Assembly (NCBI RefSeq): GCF_932526225.1
Contig: NC_064037.1
Location: 14,707,703 to 14,771,702, forward strand
Origin: Nematostella vectensis
Taxonomy: Eukaryota; Cnidaria; Anthozoa; Actiniaria; Edwardsiidae
Direction of reading: 5' to 3'
Length of the DNA stretch: 64,000 nt
Shown: positions 48,701-59,299 of the stretch, one piece after another
How positions within the stretch are numbered: the first letter of the stretch is position 1
Layout of the letters: every line of letters starts with the position of its first letter
Position numbers and translations under genes: made by a program
The notes under the pieces: model-generated
Database searches by the model: none
What the model saw: the letters and a program-made list of their open reading frames with translations, nothing else
Told to the model about the DNA's origin: nothing

Positions 48701-49323
48701 TACTTTTATGTGGGGGTTTAGACTACATGTTTGAAGGAAGACGAACCTTTTCAGATCAAAGTCTTACTGCAAGTCACAGGGTTCAAAGACTTTATTTAAG
48801 GGGAGACGAGCCTTTCGGAATCACAACTTTCATGCCTAGTGCACACTAGCGACATATCGTCATAACGACATGGGCGCGCGCACTCTTATCTTCGACATAA
48901 CGACATGGACATAACGACATAAAAAACATGTTTTTTTCTTTTATGTCATTATGTCCATGTCGTTATGTCGGGCTAAACATAGTGCGCGCGCCCATGTCGT
49001 TATGTTGTTATGTTGCTAGTGTGCACTAGGCATTACTGCGGGGTCTAAAGTTTGTGATGGGAAAGCAGCCTTTGTTCTGAATTGATCGATTTGGTGTATT
49101 TATCCGTGCTTGGATGAGTGAGGTCTGTAGTAAGTGTCTGTTTGTATAACCCAGGTCCCTTGACCAGTCCGGTCTTTGTCGCGAAGACGTCTGCAAGGAA
49201 GAGTTGTTCTACCCTCTGTCGCCCGCCTACCAGGGCGAGGCCAAGGAGAAAGTCGTCGCCTTCTCCCTCAGCCTCATATTTATGGCGCTCGTCACTTTTG
49301 CATTTACAAGACCCTGGGGGTGA
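33791..49323 (+). CDS. TCTN2: Tectonic-2-like ciliary transition-zone protein (1123 residues, 17 exons)
   Basis: Exons: 33791-33845, 34021-34115, 34275-34381, 34798-34896, 35082-35180, 35795-35853, 37492-37550, 37637-37931, 38630-38883, 39947-40133, 41577-41671, 44799-45046, 45563-46439, 46869-47128, 47422-47571, 47841-48104, 49155-49323; all phases agree. Exon 1 encodes a signal peptide (MNAYQTIVFFVIFRVTLS). Exon 11 carries the tectonic hallmark CPCDLEHNGCDIGCCCDR, and exon 12 continues CTDSER. The large 877-base exon 13 encodes most of the conserved tectonic domain. Exon 17 encodes a C-terminal membrane helix (about 1100-1118) ending FAFTRPWG. Tectonics act in the MKS/B9 complex that gates the cilium. 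The C-terminal helix and long N-terminal region favour TCTN2. At 1123 residues it is longer than the ~700-residue human protein, with a Thr/Pro-rich linker in exon 8 and an Asn/Thr-rich insert in exon 16. Subfamily is less certain than family. Confidence 0.88.
35371..35760. mobile_element. 390-bp inverted-repeat element (TCTN2 intron 5)
   Basis: The ends are GAGTTTAAGGAATGACCAGG and the complement of GAGTTTAAGGGATGACCAGG. The arms extend at least 26 bases (through AAGAAT). The interior is non-coding and AT-rich. No clear target duplication is seen. Confidence 0.8.
35860..37490. other. TCTN2 intron 6, no gene seen
   Basis: AT-rich intron. A piece near 36755-36806 (ending AAATGAAACCCCTGA) resembles one near 15650-15690 (AAATGAAACCCCTGG), so a low-copy repeat family may be present. 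The frame at 36446-36685 has no family resemblance. Confidence 0.5.
39237..39782. mobile_element. ~546-bp inverted-repeat element (TCTN2 intron 9)
   Basis: The left end reads CCTTAAACACGAAGTTCCGC. The right end, on the other strand, reads CTTTAAACACGAGGTTCTGC. The arms match imperfectly for about 60 bases, through AAAGCTYCTCC and CCCCGGGCTT. The interior is non-coding. Confidence 0.8.
40134..41300. repeat. 40-41-bp minisatellite seeded by the exon 10 splice donor (TCTN2 intron 10)
   Basis: About 28 copies have the unit CTGGTAAGATGCATAGCGAG then GCTCAAAAAGGTTACCATAG. Exon 10 ends AAGCTG at 40133 and its donor is GTAAGATGCAGTACATAGCC, so most units repeat the exon edge plus donor (CTG|GTAAGATGCA). 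Variants carry GGGTGGTAAG, CTGGCAAG or CCGGTACG at the donor position. Frames on both strands here are products of the repeat. Confidence 0.92.
41752..42075. repeat. 37-bp minisatellite, about 8 copies (TCTN2 intron 11)
   Basis: The unit is ACGGTTGTACTGTACTGACC followed by TAATGTCCTAATATAGT. It is an expansion of a motif also found once per unit in the ~150-bp repeat at 42769-43210 (CAAACGGTTGTATTGTACGA at 43147). Confidence 0.9.
42076..42768. mobile_element. ~690-bp insertion with fold-back end, splitting a repeat array
   Basis: It begins with a palindrome: 42079-42120 (ATTACTTCATGGTTGGTGAG ...) pairs with 42139-42183. It ends near GTAAATCTCAGCATGTATA, where GTAAATCTC is the inverse of the left GAGATTAC. 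It sits between repeat units that are otherwise continuous. The interior is non-coding with several TTATTATATATAC motifs. Boundaries are approximate. Confidence 0.5.
42769..43210. repeat. ~150-bp tandem repeat with poly-C cores (TCTN2 intron 11)
   Basis: Three to four units each contain GCATGCATGGCCATG, a run of 12-18 C, CACCTGCCACCTTCAA, TACCTACCAAATTGATCATT and GACCTAATGTATACATCC. A first unit precedes the inserted element at about 41696-41770. Weak relatives occur up to the exon 12 acceptor (near 44590-44645). Confidence 0.85.
43550..44140. other. Intronic sequence, no gene seen
   Basis: TCTN2 intron 11. It contains TATAAAAG at 43561 and a T-rich tract ending TTTCAG near 43609. No supported exon or recognisable element was found. 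Confidence 0.4.
44153..44262 (+). mobile_element. Possible tRNA-derived SINE fragment with microsatellite tail
   Basis: GGTGGTATAGCGGCTCGG resembles a tRNA 5' end with an A box. GGAGGCTCGATTTTTC is a weak B box. AATAATAATAACAATAATAA and then AAC repeats follow, as in SINE tails. No full cloverleaf is evident. Confidence 0.35.
46661..46827. mobile_element. ~167-bp inverted-repeat MITE (TCTN2 intron 13)
   Basis: The left end GGATTAAGACAGCACGATGT then AGTCGTATGCGAC pairs with the right end read on the other strand (GAATTAGACATCGCGATTTA then GTCGTATGCGAC). The loop carries further short inverted ACTACGACT motifs. Confidence 0.75.
48448..48651. mobile_element. Harbinger-like MITE, copy 1 (TCTN2 intron 16)
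   Basis: A 204-bp palindromic element begins TGCCCAGTGCACACTAGC and ends GCTAGTGTGCACTAGGCA. TTA flanks it on both sides. A 3-base TWA duplication is the hallmark of the PIF/Harbinger superfamily. The arms contain repeated CGACATAACGACATGG. Confidence 0.8.
48833..49032. mobile_element. Harbinger-like MITE, copy 2, inverted relative to copy 1
   Basis: A 200-bp element has the same ends (TGCCTAGTGCACACTAGC) and an internal order opposite to copy 1 at 48448-48651: the GGGCTAAACATAGTGCGC stretch lies at its right side. The flanks are TCA and TTA, an imperfect duplication. Confidence 0.8.
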
Positions 49324-50470
49324 GGTAAGGAGGTGATTAGCTGCTAAGCTTGTTGGTGCTTGTACCTGGAGAAGGGGTGAAACTATAACCCTTGCCTATG
49401 CTTCAAGCTTGAAGAAGAAGTGGAATAGCTCTCGCTCATCATCAAGACCCTGGAAGTGACGTAGAGGAGCTCTTGAATTCCATCTTGCAAGTATTTGTGG
49501 ACGTTTGAAACATTCTCGTTGACGGGGATGTTGGGTCATAATACTCAGCTGCTAGCTCTCGCCACTAACGGAAAGGAAAAACTACTTGGTGGTATTTCAT
49601 CTTGGGGTGAACAGTGATATTCGACAAGATATGGGAATAACAAAACACAGCTGGTTTCCCTCAGCTTTAGAGATAAGAGAAGTATCTCTAGATTATGCAC
49701 AAGACCAGGAAAAGACGGAGTTAGATTCTGTTGTGGACAAGATTGTCAACAAGACTTTTGGTTCATGATCCTTAGCTGGTCGAAAATGGCTTGAGGGAAG
49801 GATTCGCTCATTTTCAAGACTCTGAAAGAAATGGAGAGGAGCTCGGTAATCCCCCAGTAGATGCTCCCTTCTAGGGGTAGACGGCGGAACATAATAGTTG
49901 AGAAGAACGTTGAGATTATAAAGCTCGACAGCTCTGTTCTCCTTATATCCTAAATTAGCTATCGTTAATCTTTAAGTAAAGAAGAGAAGTACCTAGTACT
50001 CTTTCTTAAGACTCAAGGAAGAGTAAATATTGACAATTAGTCTAGTCTGCCAGCCGGCTCTCCAGTGAGTTTATTCGAAAATTACTGTTTTCGAAATAAT
50101 CCCACACGAAATAAAGAGAGAAATGGAGAGCCAGCTACAATTAGTCAACAAAAGGAGCTACTACATGGAATGTAAACGTTTCTTCCGCATGGCTGGTAAT
50201 TGAGAGTTTTCAGTTTATAGAATAACAACAGATTTGGGCGCAGGAATGAGATTTTCTCGCGCTCACCATTCAAGTAATTATATCTGAAGAGCAGAAGATG
50301 GAAGGTAATCTAGCGTTTTCAAGACGCAAGGTGTTTACAGATTGGAGTGGATCTTACTCATTCAAAAGCCGGAGGAAAGAGAATCTTGTTAGCAACCCTT
50401 AATGTGACATACACTTTATAAAATTACTCTCAATTTTACCTTTTTGCAACAATAAATTTTTAAGCTATTT
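49324..50470 (+). promoter_or_regulatory. Likely TCTN2 3' UTR and downstream sequence
   Basis: No gene is seen. Short frames have no family resemblance. An AATAAA at 50451-50456, in AT-rich context 1.1 kb after the stop, is a candidate poly(A) signal. Confidence 0.4.
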
Positions 50471-52626
50471 CAGAGTACATTTATATATATTTACTTTTGC
50501 TCAAAGTTATTTGAAAACATCAGTAACACCCTGAGGAGCATCTTCTCCTGTTGAGTAAAGACGGTTTCAGTAAAATCAACTCTTCAACAATTATGTGTGC
50601 TTGTATCAATGGAGGCCCTGATTTCACAACAATTTAACAGAACTTGACCCAAATTCATAAAATAACGTAATATATAATACAAAGTGATATGCGAGACTGT
50701 TGATCTTATAGGATTTCTGCGCTTTTCTGTAGGTAGCGAAGGACTTCGATTGCTTTAACCGTGGGCGGAAGCTCATTGGAAAGTTTCGCTACCTGGAAAG
50801 CGAGCGATCATCGCCCGAACTCCGCTCTAACTTTAGGGAGAATCAAATTATTTTAGGATACCTAGAAATGTTCATTGACCAGTTTCTTTTTAGTTGGTGA
50901 AGAAAAATGCTCAAAAGCTGAAGGTCAATAAGCTAAATAATTAATGGAGGAATGTTATGGCCGTCTCTAGAAGCCTCTCCTACTTGTACTCTGCTCTTCA
51001 ATACGACTTCTTTGATTTCAAGGTAATGAATAGATAACCGCGGCTACATACCCTTTTCACTCCTTAACATTATACTCATAAATTTTGCGCAAAGAAACAA
51101 ATCCGACAGATTTATCACAATAAAAGAAAAATTAATTATTTACGTTGTTGTAAAGAACAATTTTACGTTTGTTCTTAGTAACCAAAATGTTTTACAAAGG
51201 GATCGTTTACTGGATCTTTTTCTATAGTTCTCAAATGAGTATGACTAGAAATACAGAGACTAGATTGGATACCAGAATGTTTATGTTTTTCTTGTGAAGC
51301 TCGGACAATGTATATGGAAATCAAGCTTCTTTTTACAAAACTTATGGTCTTTACTTTTCACTCCTACTTATTTTAATCGCATAAATCTGGCACATCGAAA
51401 ATGTTTACGTTGTTGTAAAGAACAATTTTACGTTTGTTCTTAGTAACCAAAATGTTTTACAAAGGGATCGTTTACTGGATCTTTTTCTATAGTTCTCAAA
51501 TGAGTATGACTAGAAATACAGAGACTAGATTGGATACCAGAATGTTTATGTTTTTCTTGTGAAGTTCGGACAATGTATATGGAAATCAAGCTTCTTTTTA
51601 CAAAACTTAAGGTCTTTACTTTTCACTCCTACTTATTTTAATCGCATAAATCTGGCATATCGAAAAACAAATCTGACCGATTTATCGATATAAAAGAACT
51701 TAAGCATGATTTCAATTAATTTACTTACGTTGTTGTACTGATGACATTTTTGGGTTCGTTCTTAGTAAACGTGGACTTGATCTTATTCTATTCTTATCGA
51801 AAATATCTAAAGATAGAAAGACTTTATTGAAATTTTTATGTTCTTTGACATATGAAATGATGCTCCTTTATTTTAGGTCCTTTAGGGTTAACGTCTAGAG
51901 TATCAAAAATTTGGCTTCTTTTTCAAAAATAAGGTTTTTAGGTCAATTTAAAGCCGGATCTATGCTGTATTATAGGTACCGTATTGTATCATAGGAATTT
52001 TTTTGAAGATGACATTGTCAAGAATTCTCAACATTGAAAGATTGGTTGACGAATGGGATTAATACAAGCTCACATAAGGATCAGGATATGGTATTCATTG
52101 ACGAAACACTTCAAAATTCAACAACTTATCGAAGTCAAGCTCAAGAGTTCCCAAGACGCAAAAACTTCCAAACTGAAATTTCCCAAGCAATAAGATTTCC
52201 AAAGAAAACTTCCAAAGCTAAAGATTTCCAAAGAAAACTTCCCAAGTTTAAAGATTTCCCAAGACACGAAAACTTCCAAAGCTAAAGATTTACAAAAACA
52301 ACTTCCAAAGTTAAAGATTTCCCAAGACACGAAAACTTCCAACCACCTCAAATACTTCCAAGACGCGTAAACTTTTGCAAGATAGGCTTAATAGATATCC
52401 GAGTGCGAGTTTTGAATAATTCTTGCAGATAGAATGTCGAATTCAAAATAAGCAAAGGGCGTCGAATTTCTAGATAAAATGTCAAGGGAAAAAAACAATT
52501 AAAAAAGTTTTTATTTTATGACTTGATTGTCTGACTTAGGCCAAAGTTCGACGTTTGATATGTACCCTTCTGGTTTCCGCCATATCTGCAACATTTGGGG
52601 TTTCCAACAATAAGAAAATTAGTTAA

Positions 52627-53634
52627 TGCTAGTGCACACTAGCAACATAACGACATAACGACATGGGCGCGCGCACTATGTTTAGCCCGACATAACGACA
52701 TGGACATAATAATAATAATAATAACTTTATTCCAATAAATACCAATACAGGTATATTAGGATAATATACAAAGTAGGTTGGCTTATATGCCTATCCTCTA
52801 TTCATAATATTTAATTACATCATCACAAAATTTCAGGACTAGGCTCGTAATGGAGATTTAATCGTCTGTTAAGCTCATAATATACAAAAAAACGTCTTTT
52901 GGCCTTAACAGTTTGAAAGAGTTATTGATTGCAAATAGATCATGAAAGAATACTCGACGTATATCATTGACATAGTCGCATTCCATTAAGGTATGGTACT
53001 CATCCCCAACCTTATTTTTTTTCAAATTTTTCACAAATCCTTAATTCATAAGGTAAATTTTTATAGCGGCCTGTTTCAATTGCTAGTTTGTGTGCCGAGA
53101 CACGCAATCTAGTCCTAGATTGTCGGCGTCTAACATTAGCTTCTGATAAATATTTTTCTAGTTTAAAATTTGTCTTGATCTTGCAATAAGTCCACTATTT
53201 TGATTTAACTGTGCCTAAGTTCTCCAAAATGTTGCATAACTTATATATAGTACTTCCTTAATATATTTTCCTAGGGTATGAATTTGTTGGCCTTCAATAT
53301 CTATTTCCTGTAGTGTCTTTAAATCACACCAAGCAAATAGGGAATTGATAAACCTTACAGGGACATTAGATGTTGAAGAAAGGCTGATCTTCGCCGTTTA
53401 AGTTGTTTTCATATATCCTACTTTTTATTCGGCACCAATATTTTGCCACCAGGGAAGAAATTTGTACTATTAGTGGGGCTTTTCCTAGTTCTCCATATAT
53501 AGTTAAATTTGTAGTTTTTGAGTGGACATAATGACATAAAAGAAAAAAACCGTTATGCCCATGTCGTTATGTCGAAGATAAGAGTGCGCGCGCCCATGTC
53601 GTTATGTCGATATGTTGCTAGTGTGCACTAGGCA
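52627..53634. mobile_element. Harbinger-like MITE, copy 3, interrupted by a LINE fragment
   Basis: The ends TGCTAGTGCACACTAGC and GCTAGTGTGCACTAGGCA are those of the TCTN2 intron 16 copies. TAA flanks both sides (52624-52626 and 53635-53637). Without the insert at 52711-53522 the element is about 196 bp. Confidence 0.8.
52711..53522 (-). mobile_element. 5'-truncated, decayed non-LTR retrotransposon (LINE) inside the MITE
   Basis: The direct repeat TGGACATAAT (52701-52710 and 53523-53532) flanks it as a target duplication. Read on the minus strand, it ends with GGAATAAAGTTATTATTATT, a microsatellite tail typical of LINEs. Conceptual pieces include YGELGKAPLIVQISSLVAKY, like the segment after LINE reverse transcriptases, and RRQSRTRLRVSAHKLAIETG, like the region before the C-terminal zinc knuckle. 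Stops and frameshifts break it. Confidence 0.75.
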
Positions 53635-53699
53635 TAAGAAAACATGCCGAAGAAATAACTAAAATGTTTTAGTTCATAAAGTTTAATCGTTTTTTTTTA

Positions 53700-54400
53700 A
53701 TTATTTAATATACAATCCACTTGGAGACTCAGTGCATTCAATGCAGTTTAACCGACAAATCTGTTTTATTGATCAACAATCTATATAAAGGTCATGTTTA
53801 TTCGGAAATCTGTTACATGTATCCGTGTTTTAATTATTCTCCGCGTCTACGGTCCAGTTTCACGAATTTAGCCATGCGAAATTACGAGTCACGAAAGTAA
53901 AAATACCCCTATAACGGATCACGATAGAGTACTCGATCACGAGTTTATTTTTAGGCCTTTCACGAATCACGGATTTAATTAAGGGCCAATCACGAATCAA
54001 GAAAATACTCTTCACCGCCCTGTTTCTTTCGATTGCGATTGCAGACTTTCTGAAAATTACTGAAGGAGTTAATGTATGAAAATGCCGAGCGGATGAAGGT
54101 TGACCAATTGTTTTTAATTATCATTAGAGAAATGGCGAAAGTTTTGCGAAAAACCCCAAGAAGGCAAGGAGTTCTATAAACTTGAGCGTCATTATCTTAA
54201 AGCACCCCGGGAGTGACTTTTAGATTTGAACACCCAAGAATTCATAATGTAGGCCAAACCTTATATGCGACTGAAACACAGGCTACCCTGATGAAACTAC
54301 GAGCCTGACGTAGGGAAGTTTGAATAGACTTTAAGACACAATGTTTCTTTAACATAAATATTTCAGATATATTTTGCTATGTCAAACACTGAGCACAGTT
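53700..54400. other. Spacer between duplication copies, no gene seen
   Basis: AT-rich with short local repeats of the type TCACGAATCACG near 53870-54000. No frame of note. Confidence 0.5.
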
Positions 54401-55995
54401 GTTGGTGAAGGGATGTTTTGACCGTCTCTTAGTCTCCCCGCTCACCTGCTTGTGCCATCATAACCAAATCTGGTGAAAACAGTTAACTTCGACTCATTAG
54501 ATTATAGGAGTTACAAGGAAATAAATAGATAACCGCGGCTACATACCCTTTTCACTCCTTATATTAAACTCATAAATCTGGCGCAAAGAAACACAAATCT
54601 AACAAGATTTATCGCAATAAAAGAATGCATTAAATATTGACGTTGTTGTAAAGAACAAGTTTGCATTTGTTCATAGTAACCAGAATGTTTTACAAAGGAA
54701 TCGTTTATTGAATCTTTTTCTTAAATCTCAAATGAATATGCCCAGAGATACAGAGACTCTAGATTGGATACCAGAATGTTTGTTTTTCTTCTATTGTATA
54801 GTATGTTAAGTTAAGCTCGAACAATGTATATGGAAATCAAGCTTCTTTTTACAAAACTTAATTTTTATTCTTTTCACTCTTACTTATTTTAATCAAATAC
54901 TGGCACAAAGAAACACAAATCTGACCGATTTCTCGAAATAAAAGAACTTTAGGCATGATTTCAATTAATTTACTTGTCGTATTGATGACAATTTTGCGTT
55001 TGTTCTTAGTAACCAAATGTTTAAACAACCGTGAAATTATCTAAAAAATATCTAAAGATGGAAAGACTTTATTGAAATATCAATATATTATTATTTTTTT
55101 AATATTGTTTGACATATGAAATATAGCTCCTTTATTTTAGGTCCATTAGGATAAACGCTCCAGAGTAAAATGAAAATTATGCTTTTTTTTAAATAAGGAT
55201 TTAGAGGTCACTTTAATGCCTGAACTATTTAAATATAAATTTTTCTTAAGCTGTTTTATAGGTACCGACAAGAGATCATGGTCTCTTGGTACCGATGAAT
55301 TATTGATGAAGATGACATTGTCAGGAATCCTCAACATTGAAAGATCGGTTGACCAATGGGTCTCTACGCTCAAATAAGGATCACTGTAGGATATGGTATT
55401 TATTGACGAAACACTTCAAAATTCAACCATTTATTTAAGTCAAGCTCAAGAGCTACCAAGACGCAAAAACTCCCAAAGCTAAAATTTCCCAAGCTATAAG
55501 TTTCCCCAAGACACGAAAACTTTCAAAGCTTAAGATTTCCAAAGAAAACTTCGAAGCTAAAGATTTCACAAGACAAGAAAACTTCCAAAGTTAAAGATTT
55601 CACAAGACAAGAAAACCTTCAAACCACCTCAAATACTCCCAAGACGCGAAAACTTTTACAAGGTAGGCTTAATAAATATTCGAATGCGAGTTTTGAATAA
55701 TTCTTGCAGCTAGAATGTCGAATTCAAAATAAACAAAGGGCGTCCAATTTCTAGATAAAATGACAAGGAAAAAAGAAAAACAATTAGAAAAAAAGTTTTT
55801 TTTTTTTTATTTTATGATTTGATTCTCTGACAAAAGTCGCAGTTCGACGTTTGAGATGTGCCTCTTCTGGTTTCCGCCAAATTTGCAACATTTGGGGTTT
55901 TAAACAATGCTAGAGAAAATTTGTTAGAAAATAATCCGAAGAAACCAAAATGTTTTAGTTCATAAAGTCTAATCGTTTTTTTTAAATTATTGTTG
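54400..55995. repeat. Segmental duplication, copy B (MITE-free)
   Basis: This is a diverged copy of 50940-53700. Near 55905-55925 the flanking sequence of the copy A MITE continues without the element (AATGCTAGAGAAAATTTGTT ... AAAATAATCCGAAGAA), marking the site as empty. Confidence 0.8.
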
Positions 55996-56010
55996 AAGTT
56001 TGTTAAAGTC

Positions 56011-56263
56011 CATATAACCTTTCAGAGTTGATAGACTTTGTCAATTCTTTATATTTTCATCTTCCGAATGGTATGTGGTTCGTATGGACCCTATAAAACA
56101 CGCGTTCGCGCGAATAACTCAAATATGTAATATTGAGGTATTTTGGTCAATCTTCGGAAAAAAGGCCGTGAACTGAAAGGCCCGGGTCCAGTCATTTCTG
56201 ACGTAGATCGAGATGTCAACCAGATTACATGAGAAAACGTATTCGCGCGCTAAACGGGTTCCC
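56011..56263 (+). repeat. Dispersed ~250-bp repeat, copy 2
   Basis: Partner of 28721-28971. It begins CATATAACCTTTCAGAGTTG and ends near CGCGCGCTAAACGGGTTCCC. Confidence 0.85.
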
Positions 56264-57398
56264 GTCTTTATGTCTTCTTAGTTATTGCTGAAGAACGTTG
56301 TGTGGTTACAACTTTTACCGTCATCTTTATATCTCATCCCGGTAGACAAATGATTATTTAACTTCAGAAATCAAATCTGCAAAATTTAGCAGATATTTTT
56401 TAGTCTTTGAATTTTTTTTTGCATTGTGTGCGCGCGCTGCATTCGCAATCAAGAATGGCGACATTCTCACGAGCGCGCGCTGTTTTTGAAACCTACAACA
56501 AAACGATATTTTCTATTTTCGCATACAATTCTCGACTTTAAATTATTCTACGCTTCATTGTGAGTAGCATTGCAATAGAAAACAATTCACCAATATTTTG
56601 TGGTATAGCCGTCTCTAATTTTCCCGCCAAAACTTGTAATTATTCACTCGATTCAATCTCCTTTCGCGCGGCCAGGAAAATTTACAAAGATCTGTAGAAA
56701 ATTCAAATTTCAATCAAATTTAATTCCCTTTTCAGAATTTGAAAGTTTATCTATGCTTGGTTCTAACTAGATTCATATAAGTGAAAGGTTTTAAGAACTT
56801 TAATAAGTTTTTGGATCATAAGGCAGAATCGCTATAGAAATTGGGACATTGGCGAGCCGGAGGCCCCGAAAGCCGCGAACCTTGCGAAGAACTCGGAAAA
56901 ACTTCGGAATTTCAGGAGATACAATGCACACGAAATTGATTGAATTGAATTGAATTGAATTGAATTGAATTGAATTGCAGGAATTGCTCTCGATCTCGAA
57001 AGCATTGAAAAGACAGAAAAGCACAATCATAATCATTTGGACTTGGCCTAACAACAAAATCTCCATATTGGAATTACCTCTCTTTGATATTGAATGTAAC
57101 GTTTCGTAGTGTGGATATATTAAAAGACAACAGCTTATTTCCATCAAAGTATTGAATTGGCGAAATACAAGAGATTTATGTATCCATATCTCATCTCTGG
57201 TCGAAGAATGAACACCATGAATGAGTTCACACTCTACTCTCTTGTTCGTTCTCCTTTTCAAAGGCCAATTATAGTGTTTAAAGAATTTTCAAACTTCGCG
57301 CGCGTCTCTGATTTCGAAAAACATTATTCGCAAAGAAGAAAACAACATTGGAATACCTTTTGGATCAAAGACCCGTCTCAATTGTATGAATTCACACA
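56264..57398. other. Intergenic AT-rich stretch, no gene seen
   Basis: It contains a pentanucleotide GAATT repeat (about 56940-56978, eight units). Frames on both strands, including a 153-codon minus frame that crosses the repeat, show no family. Confidence 0.5.
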
Positions 57399-57578
57399 AT
57401 GGCGGCTTTTACCCTCCGTACAAAAGCCACTAGTGTAGAGACTCGAAGATCGGCCGAATCTCAAAGCCCGTATTACAATGATGAGGATAAAAAGAAACTG
57501 CGTTTTTTAAAGCTTCAAATCCATATGCGAATTCGTGTGGGTTTCGATCAGAATGATTTAAAAGACTCGTCACAAAAT
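57399..57578 (+). CDS. Candidate first coding exon of an unrecognised gene
   Basis: ATGGCGGCTTTTACC sits in a good start context (CACAATGGCGG). It opens 60 codons (MAAFTLRTKATSVETRRSAE ... DDLKDSSQN-like end) to a strong donor AAAT|GTAAGCG in phase 0. The exon is charged and lacks a known domain. No matching downstream exon was found before the pentraxin gene, so this may be a gene remnant. The last ~75 bases recur in diverged form at about 57752-57828. Confidence 0.3.
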
Positions 57579-57829
57579 GTAAGCGTTAGCACTAAGAATT
57601 GTTTTGCTATTCGGTGGTTTCTGCCCATAAGCCACTATATACTGTGGATAACAATTTTACAAACATCAACCGCTTTTAAATCTCGTATCACAGTAAAATT
57701 AGCATCAAAATAAACTGAATTTTTCAAGCTTCCAGCCCAATAACCTGCATTTTAAAAGCTTTTAATCCATGTGCGAAATGTTTGTTGTTTTGGTCTAAAT
57801 GAATCCAAAGACCAATCACAAAATTTCTT

Positions 57830-59299
57830 AATTCACACTTCAATAATGACAGTTCTCTTGTTCACTAAACCACGAAGCAAGCAAGATAGTGTTATATGCA
57901 AAGGTAGTAATTTTAGTAACGACGATGAACCCCCATGAGGGTAACTAATGAAACATAAAGTTACATTAGCTATGCTAATTGAAACGCAAAGATAGTTCAC
58001 GGCTGAGGAGATTTACGATTTTTAAATTTTTAAAAGTATATGACTGCAGATCCACACATCATTAAATTACTACAGGATATTCACATCAGCAATTTACTGC
58101 AGGCTTTTTCGTCTAAATAGACAAACCGCTGCTTGAACACAAAGGCCATTATTTGATAAGCTCACTCAATCAACAACTCGCGGAAGTGCCGAAACGGTAC
58201 GTTTTCAAATCGTAAACTTATCAAACAATTTTATCGCTTCTGATCGTAGTTAGTAGACTGATTGAGTAATTATTACGAATACTTATTCGTTGATGTTCAG
58301 TCTAAATTTAAACTGTAGTTTTCCCTTACCGTAACTATATATTTTGTATAGTTACTGTTTTTATTTATAATCAAGAGGAAAATATAATAAGAGGAAAATA
58401 TATTTGTTAGTTCGGCGTTATTAGTTTCTTTCACCTCAACAACTAGTTTGCACTAATCCTGGAAGGTCCTTACAAATTAAAAATAGACATGAATAATAAA
58501 TAAATAATAATGAATAGTCAAACAAATGAATTTGTAGAAAAAAATGCTTTCTTGTATTTTACGCGCGCCTAAGTGGATTCGCAAAGCAGTAACTTATATA
58601 ATAACATGTATCTAATCGCTTTTATTATGACGATCTTGTCCGCGATCGTGTTATTCATAGCGGTTTTGATGTTGATTTGAGTTTTGATATAAGACACTTC
58701 TCTGTTTATAGTAAGCGAGCTTCACTGCAGTATAGTCACTGTAGAAAGTAACGACTCCTATTTAGACGAAAAAAGCGTGTCGGCGAAACGAACATCGCTA
58801 TGTTAGAGAGCTACCACTTCATTCGGCGCTGCAACAATAAAAATGCGTATCATATACAATCCCCACGTATAATTTTTCCTAGATCGCTGACCGAATACTT
58901 TGATGATTCGATAAGCACGCTGTTTAAATGGAGGAGTCATTGAAAACCTCCTGGTGGTGGTCTTGAAATATGTCAGCATATATGAACTTTCACCCTTCCT
59001 TGGTGATGTAGTGTACTATATCTACAAATCAGTGCAATGCGCCCGTGTAGCAATTCCCTGCTAGCAGAGGCCTCTTTTCTCTGTATTTCGCTGGGCTGGA
59101 GTTCGCGAGGAAAGATACCTCTGCCATGGGTCGAAACTGTTTCTGTTGCGCATGCGAGTCTTTCTTCAGGGACGTTACGTGAAGACGAAGGACTCAATAA
59201 AGTCCGAAACGTTGGAAAACTCTCGCTTCTGTTATTTTTGTCCTTTATCTTATTAATTGAAACATCTATCGAAGCTCAACCGTTTATTTCTATGCCAGG
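57830..59299. other. Intergenic stretch upstream of the pentraxin gene
   Basis: AT-rich, no supported gene. A frame at 59037-59315 contains a hydrophobic run (LSLLLFLSFILLI) but overlaps the next gene's start in another frame. Its GGACTCAATAAAGTCCGAAA context looks like repeat sequence. Confidence 0.4.

Larger units (their letters stand above)
50940..53700. repeat. Segmental duplication, copy A (with later insertions)
   Basis: It matches 54400-55995 in the same order, including GATAACCGCGGCTACATACC, GTATATGGAAATCAAGCTTC and CAAGACGCAAAAACT. Copy A also has a 265-bp internal tandem duplication (units starting 51141 and 51406) and carries the interrupted MITE at 52627-53634. No gene is recognised in either copy. 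Confidence 0.85.

Noticed and set aside
56800-57261. 153-codon minus-strand frame
   Set aside because: It crosses a GAATT microsatellite and has no family resemblance.
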